Shown here: piece after piece, positions 15,711 to 25,614 of the stretch
How positions within the stretch are numbered: the first letter of the stretch is position 1
Layout of the letters: each line of letters starts with the position of its first letter
Origin: a virus
Virus record (IMG/VR): IMGVR_UViG_3300043399_000272
Location: 62,001-126,000 of that record
Reading direction: 5' to 3' (one strand)
Length of the DNA: 64,000 nucleotides
Translations under genes and position numbers: made by a program
Notes under the pieces: generated by a model
The model's input: only the letters and a program-made list of their open reading frames with translations
The model's database searches: none
Told to the model about the DNA's origin: nothing

Positions 15711-17481
15711 ATCCTGGATATCCACCCGCTGCTGCACGGAATCCTTTATCTGCGGTAGACCCTCTTACCGCCATTGTAGTAGTATCTGATGAGTATGTAA
15801 TACGATCTATAACTGTACCAGCAGATGGCCCCCAAACAACCCCTCCCATGAACCACCCGTAATCGATACTACCGGTTGCTCCTATGTATCGTCTACCGCG
15901 AGATATTGGACCACGTGTTGCAGCAGTTCCTGTGTCAGATGCGAAAGTAATTCTATCAACATAAGTCCATACTGTCGGGTATTGACCAAGTCCACCAGCA
16001 AACCATCCATAGTTACTATTTCCAGCAGCACCTATACCGTATCTAGCTGATGATAATGGGCCCCTAGCACTGGCAGTAGTATTATCATTAGCATAGTCAA
16101 CACGGCTGACTCTTGATAACTTGTTCGGGTTAGCACCGCCGCCCCACCATCCGAAGTCACTGTTTCCAGTTGCGGCAACAAAGTATGTAGAGGCTGCTAG
16201 AGGACCTCTAGTCTCACTTGTGTTTAAATCACTAGCATAGGTTATCCTAGTTACAACTGAAACACCAGTAGAAGTTCCGCCGCCGCCACCAAAGTAACCA
16301 TAATTTTGATTACCAGTTGCATATCCTTGATATCTTCCGAACGATAACGGGCCTCGATCTGTAGCGGCAGCATTGTCATTAGAGTAATCTAATCTACATA
16401 TTAATGTCGTATTACTACCGTTTCCAAACCAACCATAACTGCTATTACCGGTAGCCGACATGTATTGGGTGTTGATTGTAGATCCACGTAATGTTGTTGC
16501 AACGTTGTCATTGCTATAATCAATGCGGTCTGATTGAGAAGTAGATGGGCTACTAGTACCTGATGCAAACCAACCATAATTAGCATCAACTGGCAAGGCA
16601 GCTACTGCCCAATTCAATGTTATATTTGCTGTTTTGCTAGTGTTAGTTGCGGTAGCAGTAATTAAACTAGAACTATTACCTGCAGTAGTAAATGTACCAA
16701 ATATATTAGCGGTACCTACACTTAACCCTGCCGGTAGTACATTTGCACTGTATGTTACTGGACTTCCTATTGCACTACTAGCACTTAGTGATACCGAAAA
16801 TACATCATTTACAACATTGCTATAACTTGCACCATTAGCAGGTGTACTCCAAGTAACTACGTCTGGGTTAACTGTAACGCTAAACGATCTACGTGTATCT
16901 TGTAGTTCTGTATCAATTGCATCTACCCCAAATGTGTATGTAGTAGAACTTGATACTGATCCCGCTGTACCTGTAATTGCACCCGTAGAAGAATTTAATG
17001 AACCACCTGACACTAATGTCCCTGTACCAACACTATATGTAATAGTACTATCACTTGTTGCAGACAGAGTATAATTCAATGTTTGTGTTTCGTATAACGT
17101 ACCTAAGCTGCCTGCAGCAGTATTCCAAGTAGGAGTACCACTATATTGCATTCCAGGAATATATATACCAGTACCACCGTCAGAATTAATTACATACAAA
17201 TTATATGATCCGGAAGCTTTTGCAGGACTTATGAACGTGATTGTATTAGAATCTACTACTGAGACAACTCCTATAGTAGAACCGTCAACAGTAACTATTG
17301 CACCAGTTTGAAATCCAGAACCATTAATTGTAATAGTTTGGCCTCCTGCAGTTGACGCTGCGGTATCATCACCTGGATAAGTAATCGAGTTAATTTTTGG
17401 TGATGCAATAGCATCTAACGTAGGTGCTAGAACTTCAGTAAGTGCTTGATTTTGTAATGTAGAGTATGATTGTGTAGTCAT
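15709..17481 (-). CDS. Adhesin-like tail protein: IPT/TIG, Ig-like and kelch-like repeats
   Basis: The 590-residue protein has three regions. Residues about 25-115 look like an IPT/TIG domain (GGQTITINGSGFQTGAIVTV). Residues about 115-295 hold two putative Ig-like domains with PAGLSV-type strands. Residues about 300-590 are six kelch-like repeats with YGWFxGG, a DRIxYxxD segment, RGPLS and AATGNS. It resembles in plan, not in sequence, the kelch-like gene at 2176-3121. Such surface proteins usually bind host glycans or proteins. The ATG at 17481 shares a base with the previous stop (TAATG), so translation is coupled; an in-frame ATG at 17502 would add seven residues inside the upstream gene and is less likely. 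Confidence 0.75.
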   Translation of the reverse strand: MTTQSYSTLQNQALTEVLAPTLDAIASPKINSITYPGDDTAASTAGGQTITINGSGFQTGAIVTVDGSTIGVVSVVDSNTITFISPAKASGSYNLYVINSDGGTGIYIPGMQYSGTPTWNTAAGSLGTLYETQTLNYTLSATSDSTITYSVGTGTLVSGGSLNSSTGAITGTAGSVSSSTTYTFGVDAIDTELQDTRRSFSVTVNPDVVTWSTPANGASYSNVVNDVFSVSLSASSAIGSPVTYSANVLPAGLSVGTANIFGTFTTAGNSSSLITATATNTSKTANITLNWAVAALPVDANYGWFASGTSSPSTSQSDRIDYSNDNVATTLRGSTINTQYMSATGNSSYGWFGNGSNTTLICRLDYSNDNAAATDRGPLSFGRYQGYATGNQNYGYFGGGGGTSTGVSVVTRITYASDLNTSETRGPLAASTYFVAATGNSDFGWWGGGANPNKLSRVSRVDYANDNTTASARGPLSSARYGIGAAGNSNYGWFAGGLGQYPTVWTYVDRITFASDTGTAATRGPISRGRRYIGATGSIDYGWFMGGVVWGPSAGTVIDRITYSSDTTTMAVRGSTADKGFRAAAGGYPG

Positions 17482-19301
17482 TATAGTCCAATTGCCTTCC
17501 ATCCATACGTTACGTTACTGTATATCAACTCTACTGTAGCATTGTCATAATCTACTAGCAAATCTGAAGCAGCTCCTTGAATATTATGCCCATTTCGTAA
17601 TACAGTAATATTATTAGCTGCCGCAGTTCCTGCAAGATCACTTACTTTAACAGTGTCACCTAATGTAGCAACACTAGGTAATGTCACAGAAAGTGCGCCT
17701 GCTGATGTATCAACAAAATATCCATTAAACACTGTCATAGTGACGTTTGAATTAGTCAAGTTCCATGTCAATCCTGTAGGGGGATTAATATTACCAACTG
17801 ATGCAAAACTAGTAACTTCAATAGGTGCTTGATTTGGTGGTGCAGAAGAAAATGTTAATGTATTGCCAGATAATGAATATGTAGTCTTAGGTTGTAATGT
17901 TCCAGCTACACCAACGATTGTATAATTTTCAGAACTAGGTGTTACTGATAAAGTAAAGTTAACGGTAGTACCGTCACCGGTAAATGAATCGACTGCAAGT
18001 TGTGTTGGACCACCGCCTCCTTGTGCCCATGATAAGTTACCTGCACCGTCAGTACTTAATACATAATTAGCTGTTCCACCTGGGATATGTAAGTTAGCTA
18101 TATTGCCTAAACTAACGTTGCTTGCACCAGTAAAGTCTATAGTTCCAGTTGCGGTTAAACCAGTTCCACTAACCACAACAACGTTGGCATTTCCTGCAGC
18201 CTGGAATGTGATGTTACCGTTTTCGATAACATTCATTATGCTATTACCGTTAGTAACGTTTGACACACTAGTAATAATACCAGTTAGTTGGCTACCATTA
18301 CCTTTGAAGTAATCAGCACGAATGTTACCGTAACTAGTAAAAGTTACAACTTCAGAATTAATTGATACTACATCACCGAAACCAAATTCAGCATTACTTA
18401 CATCCCAACCCATAAAAGCCACACGAGCTTGTGTGTCATAATAGTTAAGTGCAGTACCTACATCTTTACCTGAGTTACTTGTAGGAGCAGCAGCGTTTGG
18501 TCCTGTTTGTAATTGAATAATCGGGTCTTCAACTGATAAATCTGAAACATTTACGTAAACCAAATTACCATCTACTGTTAAGTCTCCGCCGACAACTAAG
18601 TTTCCTGAAACACCTAAACTTGTTAAAGTACCAACACTAGTAATATTAGGTTGTGCTGCTGTAGTGACTGTCCCTGCTGTACCGGCAGATGTTGCATTAG
18701 CTACAGTTCCAGTTACATTAGAACCGTTGATCCCAGTCAATGCTTGACCGTTACCGATGATATTTCCTACTTGCACATTACCAGTTGTGGTAATTGTATT
18801 AGATCCAAAACTTGCTAAGAAGGTTGCTACGTTACTGTTATTATATGTTACAGGGGCAGATGCAAATGCACCATTGCCATATAATATGTTACTTGCATTA
18901 CCATCTAAGTTAACAGTAGCAATATTTCCTATTCCACTTACATTTCCAACTGCTACTGAGTTGGCAGTTGTTGCGTATGCTACTGCACCTGTTACGTTAC
19001 CGCCGGGTATACTAGTTAAACCTGCTCCTGAACCATTGAATGTGTTAGCTGTTACGTTACCAGTAACTGACAAAGCGTTAGTAGTATTGTTGAACGTTAA
19101 TGCATTACTACCATCAAGTGACCCATTGTTACTATAATAAATTGCAGTATTAGCGACATTAGGTATAGTTGGGAAAACCGTTACATTTCCGTCAGATTGT
19201 TTTACTACTAGGTCATCGTTAGTATTTAAAAATATAGTACCTTTACCACTACCTGGGGTGGGTACTGCATTTGCGTTTTCCTGTTTTAAAATTAATGACA
19301 T
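17481..19301 (-). CDS. Repeat-rich tail fibre protein
   Basis: The 606-residue protein is rich in Gly, Asn, Thr and Val, with no cysteine in the repeats, as in beta-structured fibres. It contains one copy of QPNITSVGTLTSLGVSGN and one GTANYVLSTDGAGNLSW unit, both shared with the neighbouring fibre genes. Its N-terminus (SLILKQENANAVPTPGSGKG) differs from the anchor motif of the other four large fibre genes, so it may attach elsewhere. Residues about 225-320 (VNVSDLSVEDPIIQLQTG) resemble segments in the paralogues at 19982 and 25615, probably a folded domain. Unlike the others, its C-terminal 130 residues are largely unique. Confidence 0.75.
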   Translation of the reverse strand: MSLILKQENANAVPTPGSGKGTIFLNTNDDLVVKQSDGNVTVFPTIPNVANTAIYYSNNGSLDGSNALTFNNTTNALSVTGNVTANTFNGSGAGLTSIPGGNVTGAVAYATTANSVAVGNVSGIGNIATVNLDGNASNILYGNGAFASAPVTYNNSNVATFLASFGSNTITTTGNVQVGNIIGNGQALTGINGSNVTGTVANATSAGTAGTVTTAAQPNITSVGTLTSLGVSGNLVVGGDLTVDGNLVYVNVSDLSVEDPIIQLQTGPNAAAPTSNSGKDVGTALNYYDTQARVAFMGWDVSNAEFGFGDVVSINSEVVTFTSYGNIRADYFKGNGSQLTGIITSVSNVTNGNSIMNVIENGNITFQAAGNANVVVVSGTGLTATGTIDFTGASNVSLGNIANLHIPGGTANYVLSTDGAGNLSWAQGGGGPTQLAVDSFTGDGTTVNFTLSVTPSSENYTIVGVAGTLQPKTTYSLSGNTLTFSSAPPNQAPIEVTSFASVGNINPPTGLTWNLTNSNVTMTVFNGYFVDTSAGALSVTLPSVATLGDTVKVSDLAGTAAANNITVLRNGHNIQGAASDLLVDYDNATVELIYSNVTYGWKAIGL

Positions 19302-19313
19302 TATTTTTCCTCG

Positions 19314-19928
19314 TTATACTTCTACTAAGATACCTTCAATTTCTAATGTTCCGTCTCCTATATCGATAGGTAAACTGAAAAGACCTTGTCTGTTTGCAGG
19401 AATCAAGTAATGCTCTGACGTATTTATTTGAAACGGCATGTACGCAGCAGTGATTATAGTAGATGATCCTTGTTCGACCCAAGATAAGTTTCCGGCTCCG
19501 TCTGTTGCTAAAACATAACCGTCAATACCACCAGATATGTGTAAATTTTCAACAGCACCTAAATTAGCACTAGATGTAGCTACAAAATTATTTGCGGTAA
19601 GAGTAGTTGTAGTTTTGTCGAAGGTTAGCCCAGCATTTCCGGCAAAAGATCCGCCGTCATTGAATTGAACTTGAGTGTTTGATCCACCAGGTGATCCTGA
19701 ACCGCCTGACTGCGGAACCCAAGACAATGAACCTGATCCGTTAGTGCTAAGTACGTAGTTAGCAGAACCACCGGTTATAGTAACATTTGATACTGAACCA
19801 AGATTTGCAGAACCTGTGACTTGTATATTACCCGAATATGTATTGGCCGTAATACTACTATTACTAGCATTCAATATAATATTACCGGTCGTTAAGCCGT
19901 TCTTAACGTTAAAATATTTTTGTGTCAC
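19314..19928 (-). CDS. Short tail fibre paralogue
   Basis: The 204-residue protein starts TQKYFNVKNGLTTGN, the anchor-like N-terminal motif shared with the genes at 19982, 22993, 25615 and 27808. It has two GGxxxYVLxTxGxGxLSW units and no QPNITSVGTL copy. The C-terminal 60 residues (YMPFQINTSEHYLIPANRQG) are unrelated to the paralogues and may be the receptor-facing part. It looks like a shortened version of the larger fibres, perhaps made by recombination between repeats. Confidence 0.7.
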   Translation of the reverse strand: MTQKYFNVKNGLTTGNIILNASNSSITANTYSGNIQVTGSANLGSVSNVTITGGSANYVLSTNGSGSLSWVPQSGGSGSPGGSNTQVQFNDGGSFAGNAGLTFDKTTTTLTANNFVATSSANLGAVENLHISGGIDGYVLATDGAGNLSWVEQGSSTIITAAYMPFQINTSEHYLIPANRQGLFSLPIDIGDGTLEIEGILVEV

Positions 19929-19981
19929 AGTTCCATATTCCCTGTTGTAAGCAAATTGTAATGTAGAAACCTATATTGCTA

Positions 19982-22981
19982 TTAGATAGCAATGTAAGTA
20001 GCTACTAGTTTAACCTTTGTGTTAGCTCCTGATGCAGTTGCATACAATGCAACGTTTCCTGATACTCCGCTAACATTACTAGAAATTTCAATAATATCAG
20101 CAGTATTATTACTACAGATACTACCGTAAATTGTTACGTATGAATTAACTCCGTCATGTATTAGCAATGTTTCAACAGATTGGTATCCGTCATCACCTTC
20201 AGCACTGATAACATATTTAGCAGTTCTAAAACTAGCGGGAGCAAATTGGTCGATAACAGTGTTAGTTGTTACAGCTACGTTAGCTCTTCCTGAAGTAAAC
20301 GCAGTATTTGCTGCGGAATAGTTAGCCGCTAAATTACCAGAAACATTTAGACTTGTTAGTGTACCTACACTAGTAATATTTGGTTGTGCAGCAGTTGTTA
20401 CTGTACCTGCAGTAGTTGCCGTATTAGCAGTGCCCCATAGATTACCGATGAAGTAATTAGCTGTTGCAGCATTGCCCAAATCAGCATTAGATGCAGTAAT
20501 ATTACCAGTTACTCCTAAGTAGCCAGTTACGTTTGATCCAGTAGCAGTAACAACCATTGTTGTATTACCACCCGCAACAAGATTTACGTTACCATTAGAT
20601 ACTGGGATACTTACATTACTTGTGCCGTTAGATATAGAACTAGAGCTGAGTGTCGCCCACGATAACGTTCCGGTACCATCTGTTTGTAGATATTGACCTG
20701 AAGTACCACCAGTAATACGAACATTACCGACTGGTCCTAAACTTACGTTGCTTGCACCTGTTAGATTTACAGTACCGGTGCTTGTTAAACCAGTTAATGT
20801 ACCAACTGATGTAATATTAGGTTGTGCTGCTGTAGTTACTGTACCCGCAGTAGTTGCTGTGTTAGCAGTACCCCAGAAGTTACCGATGAAGTAATTTGCA
20901 GTTGCTGCATTACCTAAGTTTGCATTATTTGTTACAATATTACCGTTTAGTGTGACAATGTTAGTAGTATCATCAAACGTAAAGTCAGAACTTGCACCAG
21001 CATTACCAGAATTGTTAAACAGTATAGATGTATTTGTACCGGGTACAACAATGTTACCACTGATGTTACCTTGTACGTTACCGATGAAGTACGGTGCAGT
21101 AATGTTACCAGTAGATGTTAATGTACCGTTTGCTCCGCCTACTGTGATAGTGACGTTAGCAGTTGAATTACCGACAACCAATGAAGATAGAGTACCAACA
21201 CTAGTAATATTTGGTTGTGCTGCTGTTGTTAATGTACCAGTTAATAAACTTGCACCGATAGTACCTGAGTTAGCATATACATTACCTGCTGTTACGTTAG
21301 CAGTAACAGATAAACTCGATAGAGTACCAACACTAGTAATATTTGGTTGTGCCGCTGTTGTTAATGTACCAGTTAATAAACTTGCACCGATAGTACCTGA
21401 GTTAGCATAGATATTTGCAGCAGTCACGTTGCCCGTAAATACACCAATATTTGCGCCAATATTACCTACGTTTGCATTACCTGTAATATTTAATGTACCT
21501 GTACCAGTGATGCTTCCTGATTTGAACGGAGCATATGTAGCGTTAGCCCAGTCAATTACCGTAGTTGGCTCTGTAGCAACGCCGTCAAATAGTTTCCAAA
21601 CACCATCTGTGTGGTCACGAACAATACCAGTATGCTCATATGTACCATCGTTATAGCTTGCAACGATACCTAAATCTACGATATTTGCAGTATTATTAGC
21701 ACCAATATAAATTAATGGGTCACCGACTACTAAGTCAGTAACGTTTTGATAATTCAAGTTTCCAGTAACTGTTAAATTGCCTGTAATACCGACATTACCT
21801 GTAAAAGATGCGCCGCCAGCAGCAACAGTCATGCCATTAGAAATATATGCTGAACCATTAGATGATAAATTACCTACTGTTGCATTACCAGTAACACCTA
21901 AACTTGCTAGATCTCCGACACTAGTAATATTAGGTTGTGCTGCTGTTGTTAACGTACCTGTTACGAAATTCGCACTTACTAAATTAGCACCACTCAACTG
22001 AGAGCCTGAGCCACTCATTGTGATGTCACCGTCTGCTACTAAAGTCAAACTTGATAGTGTACCAACACTAGTAATATTTGGTTGTGCCGCTGTTGTTAAT
22101 GTACCAGTTAATAAACTTGCACCAATTGTACCACTATTAGCGTAAACATTACCTGATGTTACGTTACCAGTAACTGATAGTGATGATAATGTACCAACAC
22201 TAGTAATATTTGGTTGAGCCGCAGTTGTTAATGTACCAGTTACAAAGTTTGCGCTTACTAAATTTCCGCCTGATAAAGTTCCTGCACCTTCCATTGTAAC
22301 GTTCTTAACGCCCAATGTATCAGTTGTTTTATCGTATGTAAAGTTTGCATCAGCACCAAATGAACCACCGTCATTAAACTGAACTTGTGTGTTTGAACCT
22401 GCAGTACCTAAACTATTAGGAGAAGCCCAACTTAGAGTACCGGATCCATTTGTACTTAGGACATATCCTGATGTACCACCTGTAATGTGTACATTGCCTA
22501 CAGCACCTAATGCAACATTGCTTGTGCCAGTGAAGTCTACTATTCCAGTGCTGGTTAATCCAGTTAAAGTACCTAAACTAGTAATATTTGGTTGAGCAGC
22601 AGTGACAACATTTCCTGCATATGCAGCATAGTTTGCATTAGCAGTAGTGCCCGTAATATTAGCACCGTTAATACTAGATAATAATGAACCATTACCGCTG
22701 AAGAAATTCGCTGTTACTAAGTTACCTAAGTTAGCGTTTCCTGCAGTTAAATTACCTGTTACGTCTACACTAGATAGTGTACCGACACTGGTAATATTGG
22801 GTTGTGAAGAAGTTGTTAATGTACCAGTAACAAAGTTTGCGGTTGCTAAATTACCTAAGTTAGCAACTCCGCCGGCTTTAACACTAATATTACCTACATT
22901 AGCAATGTTGCCTGAGGCCGCATCTAAAGTAATATTTCCTGTTACAATACCTTGCTTAACGTTAAAATATTTTGTTGTCAT
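19982..22981 (-). CDS. Large tail fibre protein with nine QPNITSVGTL-type repeats
   Basis: The 999-residue protein begins TTKYFNVKQGIVTGN, like its paralogues. It contains nine copies of an AAQPNITSVGTL-type unit spaced irregularly, with GGTSGYVLSTNGSGTLSW-type units between them. A non-repeat domain near residues 410-470 (DLVVGDPLIYIGANN, GIVRDHTDGVWKLF) recurs in two paralogues. The last 110 residues (NTVIDQFAPASFRTAKYVISAEGDDGYQ) resemble the end of the next gene upstream. A beta-solenoid or triple-beta fibre is likely. DNA of neighbouring repeats is almost identical, which would favour unequal recombination. Confidence 0.8.
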   Translation of the reverse strand: MTTKYFNVKQGIVTGNITLDAASGNIANVGNISVKAGGVANLGNLATANFVTGTLTTSSQPNITSVGTLSSVDVTGNLTAGNANLGNLVTANFFSGNGSLLSSINGANITGTTANANYAAYAGNVVTAAQPNITSLGTLTGLTSTGIVDFTGTSNVALGAVGNVHITGGTSGYVLSTNGSGTLSWASPNSLGTAGSNTQVQFNDGGSFGADANFTYDKTTDTLGVKNVTMEGAGTLSGGNLVSANFVTGTLTTAAQPNITSVGTLSSLSVTGNVTSGNVYANSGTIGASLLTGTLTTAAQPNITSVGTLSSLTLVADGDITMSGSGSQLSGANLVSANFVTGTLTTAAQPNITSVGDLASLGVTGNATVGNLSSNGSAYISNGMTVAAGGASFTGNVGITGNLTVTGNLNYQNVTDLVVGDPLIYIGANNTANIVDLGIVASYNDGTYEHTGIVRDHTDGVWKLFDGVATEPTTVIDWANATYAPFKSGSITGTGTLNITGNANVGNIGANIGVFTGNVTAANIYANSGTIGASLLTGTLTTAAQPNITSVGTLSSLSVTANVTAGNVYANSGTIGASLLTGTLTTAAQPNITSVGTLSSLVVGNSTANVTITVGGANGTLTSTGNITAPYFIGNVQGNISGNIVVPGTNTSILFNNSGNAGASSDFTFDDTTNIVTLNGNIVTNNANLGNAATANYFIGNFWGTANTATTAGTVTTAAQPNITSVGTLTGLTSTGTVNLTGASNVSLGPVGNVRITGGTSGQYLQTDGTGTLSWATLSSSSISNGTSNVSIPVSNGNVNLVAGGNTTMVVTATGSNVTGYLGVTGNITASNADLGNAATANYFIGNLWGTANTATTAGTVTTAAQPNITSVGTLTSLNVSGNLAANYSAANTAFTSGRANVAVTTNTVIDQFAPASFRTAKYVISAEGDDGYQSVETLLIHDGVNSYVTIYGSICSNNTADIIEISSNVSGVSGNVALYATASGANTKVKLVATYIAI
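21186..21409 (-). repeat. Near-identical 92-base direct repeats inside the large fibre gene
   Basis: Bases 21186-21277 and 21318-21409 are the same 92-base sequence with one visible difference, 132 bases apart (44 codons, so in frame). A third, more diverged copy starts near 22049. They encode repeated fibre units ending in QPNITSVGTL. Confidence 0.85.
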
Positions 22982-22992
22982 TTTTTATTTCC

Positions 22993-25590
22993 TTATCCTG
23001 TCACATATGTACCAAGTAAATTGATTGTTGTATTCGTTGATGTGGTTGTTGCCAACAATCTTACATTCCCAGAAGTAATATCAGTACTCAAATACACTAT
23101 ATCAGATCCTATAGTTGATAAACTACCATATACAGTAACGTAGCTAGCTGATCCATCGTGTATCAACAAGACTTCAATTGCTTGATAACCGTCATCACTG
23201 TTTGCCCTTATAGTGTATTTAGCTGATCTGTACTTATTTATCGGGAATGAGTCTATTACGGTGCTAGTAGTTACTACCACCGGTGTTCTATTGCTATAAA
23301 AGTCATTAACTTTTAAGTTAGTTATTGTCGCAGTCCCTGAACTAGTTAAGTTGCCAACCGTTGTATTCCCTCGTAAAGTAATATCACCTGTAGTACTTCC
23401 TACAGTCACGTTAGCTGACAATCCGATGTTTACGTTTCCTATAACTGATGTAAAAATACCAGCATCAGTTCCGGTAACTGCAATTAAACCTGAACCCAAA
23501 TTCAAACTGCCTGTAGTTACATTAGCTCCGGTACTAGTAACTACCAATATATTTGCGTTTCCACCAGCACTCAAATTCACATTACCGTTAGCTACTGGAA
23601 TAGATACGTTACTTGTACCGTTTGCTACAGCACTTGTATTAATTGTTTCCCAAGATAAATTACCTGATCCATCTGTTTGTAAATATTGGCCTGCTGCGCC
23701 GCCTGAGATGTGTACATTACCAACTGCGCCTAATGTTACATTAGATGCTGTAGACAAGTTTAATGTACCTGTGCTAGTAATATTAGTTACGCTTAGTACG
23801 TTTGTCGTATCATTAAATGTAAATGCAGCAGAACCTACATAATATGATCCATTGCTGTATGGTATTTGTGAGCTGGTTATAGCAGGTATTACACCATAAA
23901 CAGTTACTTCAATAATAGATCCACTTAGCGGGGCAGTACTAAAGGTAATTTGGTTACTAGATACTGAGTATGTATTAGAAAACTGAGTAATACCATTTAT
24001 GTTTACTGAAACAGCGTCAAGCCCCGAAGGTGTTGTAGTTAATGTAAATGTTGTCTGAGAGCCGTTACCAGTTAATGTATTCTTTACAATATTAACAAAT
24101 CCGCCTGAAGTTCCACCTGCGGGACCCCAAGATAAGTTGCCTGTACCATCGGTAATCAACGCATACCCAGAAGAGCCTCCTGTAATGTGAACGTTACCGA
24201 CAGGACCTAATGCAACATTACTACTACTAGTAAAGTTAACTACTCCGGTACTAGTAACTCCAGAGAGTGTACCAACACTTGTAATGTTAGGTTGTGCGTT
24301 TGTGTATACAGTACCAGCTACCAATGCATTTGATACTTGTCCAGTTACATTGGCTCCATTTAAGCCAGTTAATGCTTGACCATTACCAATGATATTACCA
24401 ACAGTTACATTACCAGTCGTAGTTATTGTGTTTGATCCAAATGATGCTAATAACGAAGTAACATTACTGTTGCTATAATCCGTAACGTCTGCTGCCCAAC
24501 TTAAATTACCTGCACCATCTGTTTTAAGTACATAACCTGCAGAACCACCAGTAATACGAACATTACCGATTGGTCCTAAACTTACGTTGCTTGCATTAGT
24601 TAAGTTAACAGTACCGGTACTAGTAAGACTTGATAAAGTGCCTACACTAGTAATATTAGGTTGAGATGCAGTAGTTAAAGTACCGCTTACAAAATTAGCA
24701 GAAGCTAAGTTACCTAAATTAGCATTTCCAGAAGTAATGTTTCCACTTACATTTAGGTTTGATAATGTACCAACTGATGTGATATTTGGTTGCGCTGCTG
24801 TATAGACAGTCCCGGCTACTAATGCATTTGATACTTGCCCAGTAACGTTAGAACCATTTAGTCCAGTTAATGATTGACCATTACCAATGATATTACCCGC
24901 AGTAATATTACCAGTAGTTGTTATGGTATTAGATCCAAAAGATGCTAGAAGTGAAGTGACGTTAGCGTTACTATAGTCAGTAGTATCTGCTGACCAACTA
25001 AGATTACCTAATCCATCTGTTTTAAGAACTTGTCCTGCGCTGCCACCAGTAATACGAACATTACCGACAGGACCTAAACTTACATTGCTTGCGCCAGTTA
25101 AATTGATTACCCCGGTGCTTGTTAAACCAGTAAGTGTGCCAACTGATGTGATATTTGGTTGCGCTGCTGTATAGACAGTACCTGCAATCAATGCGTTAGC
25201 TACTTGACCGGCTACGTTAGCACCGGTTATGTAGGTAATGCCAGCACCGTTAGCAGTTACGTTGTCAACTGTTAATGTTTTAGAACTATCATTGTATGTT
25301 AAATTTGCACTAGCAGCAAATGATCCACTACCATTATATTGAATCTGTGTATTAGATCCTGCTGGTGAGGCTGTGTCAGTAGCCCAACTTAAATTACCTG
25401 CACCATCAGTTTTTAATACTTGGCCCGATGAGCCACCGGTAATTTTAACATTAGCATTACTACCTAGTTGGCTAGTACCAGTAACAGATAGGTTATTAGC
25501 ATTAACGTTGGCAACATTGTCGATGACTTCAAAAACTACATCGCCACCGACAGAGAACCCAGCCACTGCGTTAAATTTTTTAATTGCCAT
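22993..25590 (-). CDS. Large tail fibre protein, paralogue of its neighbours
   Basis: The 865-residue protein begins AIKKFNAVAGFSVGGD, the shared N-terminal motif. It contains four QPNITSVGTL-type repeats and several NVRITGGSAGQVLKTDGxGNLSW units, of which three are nearly identical in DNA. A middle domain (LTGNGSQTTFTLTTTPSGLDAVSVN, about residues 500-570) resembles one in the 17481 gene (FTGDGTTVNFTLSVTPSSENYTIVG). The C-terminal 100 residues (STVIDSFPINKYRSAKYTIRANSDDGYQAIEVLLIHDG) match the ends of the 19982 gene and, more weakly, the 25615 gene, so these are modular proteins made of exchangeable parts. Confidence 0.8.
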   Translation of the reverse strand: MAIKKFNAVAGFSVGGDVVFEVIDNVANVNANNLSVTGTSQLGSNANVKITGGSSGQVLKTDGAGNLSWATDTASPAGSNTQIQYNGSGSFAASANLTYNDSSKTLTVDNVTANGAGITYITGANVAGQVANALIAGTVYTAAQPNITSVGTLTGLTSTGVINLTGASNVSLGPVGNVRITGGSAGQVLKTDGLGNLSWSADTTDYSNANVTSLLASFGSNTITTTGNITAGNIIGNGQSLTGLNGSNVTGQVSNALVAGTVYTAAQPNITSVGTLSNLNVSGNITSGNANLGNLASANFVSGTLTTASQPNITSVGTLSSLTSTGTVNLTNASNVSLGPIGNVRITGGSAGYVLKTDGAGNLSWAADVTDYSNSNVTSLLASFGSNTITTTGNVTVGNIIGNGQALTGLNGANVTGQVSNALVAGTVYTNAQPNITSVGTLSGVTSTGVVNFTSSSNVALGPVGNVHITGGSSGYALITDGTGNLSWGPAGGTSGGFVNIVKNTLTGNGSQTTFTLTTTPSGLDAVSVNINGITQFSNTYSVSSNQITFSTAPLSGSIIEVTVYGVIPAITSSQIPYSNGSYYVGSAAFTFNDTTNVLSVTNITSTGTLNLSTASNVTLGAVGNVHISGGAAGQYLQTDGSGNLSWETINTSAVANGTSNVSIPVANGNVNLSAGGNANILVVTSTGANVTTGSLNLGSGLIAVTGTDAGIFTSVIGNVNIGLSANVTVGSTTGDITLRGNTTVGNLTSSGTATITNLKVNDFYSNRTPVVVTTSTVIDSFPINKYRSAKYTIRANSDDGYQAIEVLLIHDGSASYVTVYGSLSTIGSDIVYLSTDITSGNVRLLATTTSTNTTINLLGTYVTG

Positions 25591-25614
25591 AATATATCCT
25601 GTGTTACGGTCTTA

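Noticed and set aside
20300-22900. Regularly recurring short repeats that at first look like a CRISPR array
   Set aside because: The repeats are in frame, vary in sequence and spacing, encode QPNITSVGTL units, and no cas gene is near.
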